A stretch of DNA of 34,360 nt from an uncultured Lachnospiraceae bacterium. Lineage in GTDB: Bacteria; Bacillota; Clostridia; Lachnospirales; Lachnospiraceae. The notes under the pieces were generated by a model that was not told where the DNA came from, did no database searches, and saw only the letters and a program-made list of their open reading frames with translations. The stretch covers positions 1-34,360 of the forward strand of contig CAMONC010000009.1 in assembly GCA_946620235.1 (NCBI GenBank). Direction: 5' to 3'. The translations under genes were made by a program, and so were the position numbers. Positions within the stretch are counted from its first letter, which is position 1. Each line of letters starts with the position of its first letter. This document shows positions 33,592 to 34,360 of this stretch, piece after piece.

Positions 33592-34360
33592 ATGAACAGT
33601 ATTCTCATAGCGACCATAATCGTTCTGGATGTGGCACTTATACTTCAGCTGCTGCAAATGACATTTGCAGTATGGGCAGATCCTTATATCAGCGGTCACG
33701 AGAGATCGTTCATGCTGATCGTGTGCGTGCTGGAGCTCATTCTTCTTGCGCAGGGGCAGATGGATTATCTGGTAGGAGAAAATCTTCTGTTTACCGGGAT
33801 GGATCCGGGGGCGGCCGCGACGGTCGCGACGGCCGTGTCGGTCTGCGGCTATGTGATCCGACCGGTAGTGATCGCAATGTTTGTATATCTGACTGATCCG
33901 GATGGCAGAAATATATGGATATATGTACTCAGCGGCATTAATGCGCTGGTTTACATAATCTCGATATTTTACCCTATAGCGATCAGTTTTGACGAAACGG
34001 GAAGATTCCACAGAGGGCCGTTGGGATATACCTGTGCCGTGGTCAGCTTTCTTTTCCTGGGACGTCTGATCATACTGGCGATACGATCCTATACCAGGAA
34101 CAGACGTATCGACATGATCATCCCGATATTCGCATCAGCGGTGATAATAGGTGCGACGATCGTTGATATGCTCATGACGCATGATCTTCCGGTCAGCTTC
34201 CTGATGGTGGCGATAGTGTGTGGCTGCGTATCTTATTATCTGTGGCTGCATCTTAAGTTTGCCAAGGAACATGAGACTTCATTGCTGGCCGAGTCACGCA
34301 TACGTATCATGATGTCCCAGATACAACCGCACTTCCTGTATAATACACTGGCATCGATAC
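33592..34360 (+). CDS. Multi-TM sensor histidine kinase, LytS-type (partial, runs off the end)
   Basis: The visible 256 codons start with ATG 33592, ten bases after the propeller-phosphatase stop. They encode about seven hydrophobic segments up to residue 226, then FAKEHETSLLAESRIRIMMS and the H-box QIQPHFLYNTL of the His_kinase (PF06580) family, with the phosphorylated His at residue 247. The ATPase domain lies beyond the window. LytS-type kinases usually act on LytTR regulators; its own partner may lie downstream, or the atypical regulator at 29549 may have been its partner. No clear Shine-Dalgarno is seen; coupling to the upstream gene is likely. Confidence 0.88.
   Translation, partial: MNSILIATIIVLDVALILQLLQMTFAVWADPYISGHERSFMLIVCVLELILLAQGQMDYLVGENLLFTGMDPGAAATVATAVSVCGYVIRPVVIAMFVYLTDPDGRNIWIYVLSGINALVYIISIFYPIAISFDETGRFHRGPLGYTCAVVSFLFLGRLIILAIRSYTRNRRIDMIIPIFASAVIIGATIVDMLMTHDLPVSFLMVAIVCGCVSYYLWLHLKFAKEHETSLLAESRIRIMMSQIQPHFLYNTLASI

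Noticed and set aside
1-34360. CRISPR arrays, insertion sequences, prophage genes, rRNA.
   Set aside because: No regularly spaced repeats, transposase or integrase motifs, phage structural genes or rRNA sequence were recognised.

Overview
The window is dense bacterial chromosome with every recognisable gene on the + strand. Base composition is roughly balanced, Ile is often encoded by ATA, and genes commonly overlap by 1-14 bases. Gene content (stand-alone clpC followed by a small conserved protein and radA, pyrE followed by a small membrane protein, a LytTR/small-membrane-protein pair, an LCP protein, many diguanylate cyclases) points to a Gram-positive member of the Clostridia. My best guess is Lachnospiraceae, by inference from content and not from a 16S or database match.

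Layout. (1) 1-5690: tail of an upstream gene, a GNAT acetyltransferase, then a promoter and a tightly coupled five-gene signalling operon: substrate-binding lipoprotein, sensor diguanylate cyclase, multi-TM GGDEF-PAS protein, receiver-less LytTR regulator, small membrane protein. It is closed by a clear intrinsic terminator. (2) 5778-7492: a two-gene ABC-2 transporter with a terminator. (3) 7514-11177: AlkD-like DNA alkylation repair protein, pyrE, a small membrane protein and a long M29-type aminopeptidase. (4) 11290-14748: purE-purM-purN-purD, part of de novo purine synthesis. (5) 14792-20403: a secreted/membrane SH3 protein with an alternating acidic/basic cytoplasmic tail, clpC, a small conserved protein and radA. 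(6) 20413-26599: an LCP cell-wall ligase-like protein, a heterodimeric ABC exporter with one degenerate ATP site, and a PAS-GGDEF protein. (7) 26670-26740: tRNA-Trp with its own promoter and terminator. (8) 26857-34360 (runs off the end): a signalling cassette of two SpoIIE/RsbU-type PP2C phosphatases with different sensors (extracellular CACHE-like; beta-propeller plus Y_Y_Y), an unrecognised 173-aa acidic protein, a response-regulator-like protein with Glu in place of the phosphoacceptor Asp, and a multi-TM LytS-type histidine kinase cut by the window edge.

The last cassette is the best candidate for an undescribed system: two sensor-phosphatases bracket an unknown protein and a degenerate regulator, with no STAS or anti-sigma partner in view. 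Its first gene appears to be transcribed from a promoter placed so that the transcript starts at or next to the ATG (leaderless). The five-gene c-di-GMP/LytTR operon at the left is the second candidate. No CRISPR array, insertion sequence, prophage gene or rRNA was seen. No stretch longer than 300 bases lacks a gene.
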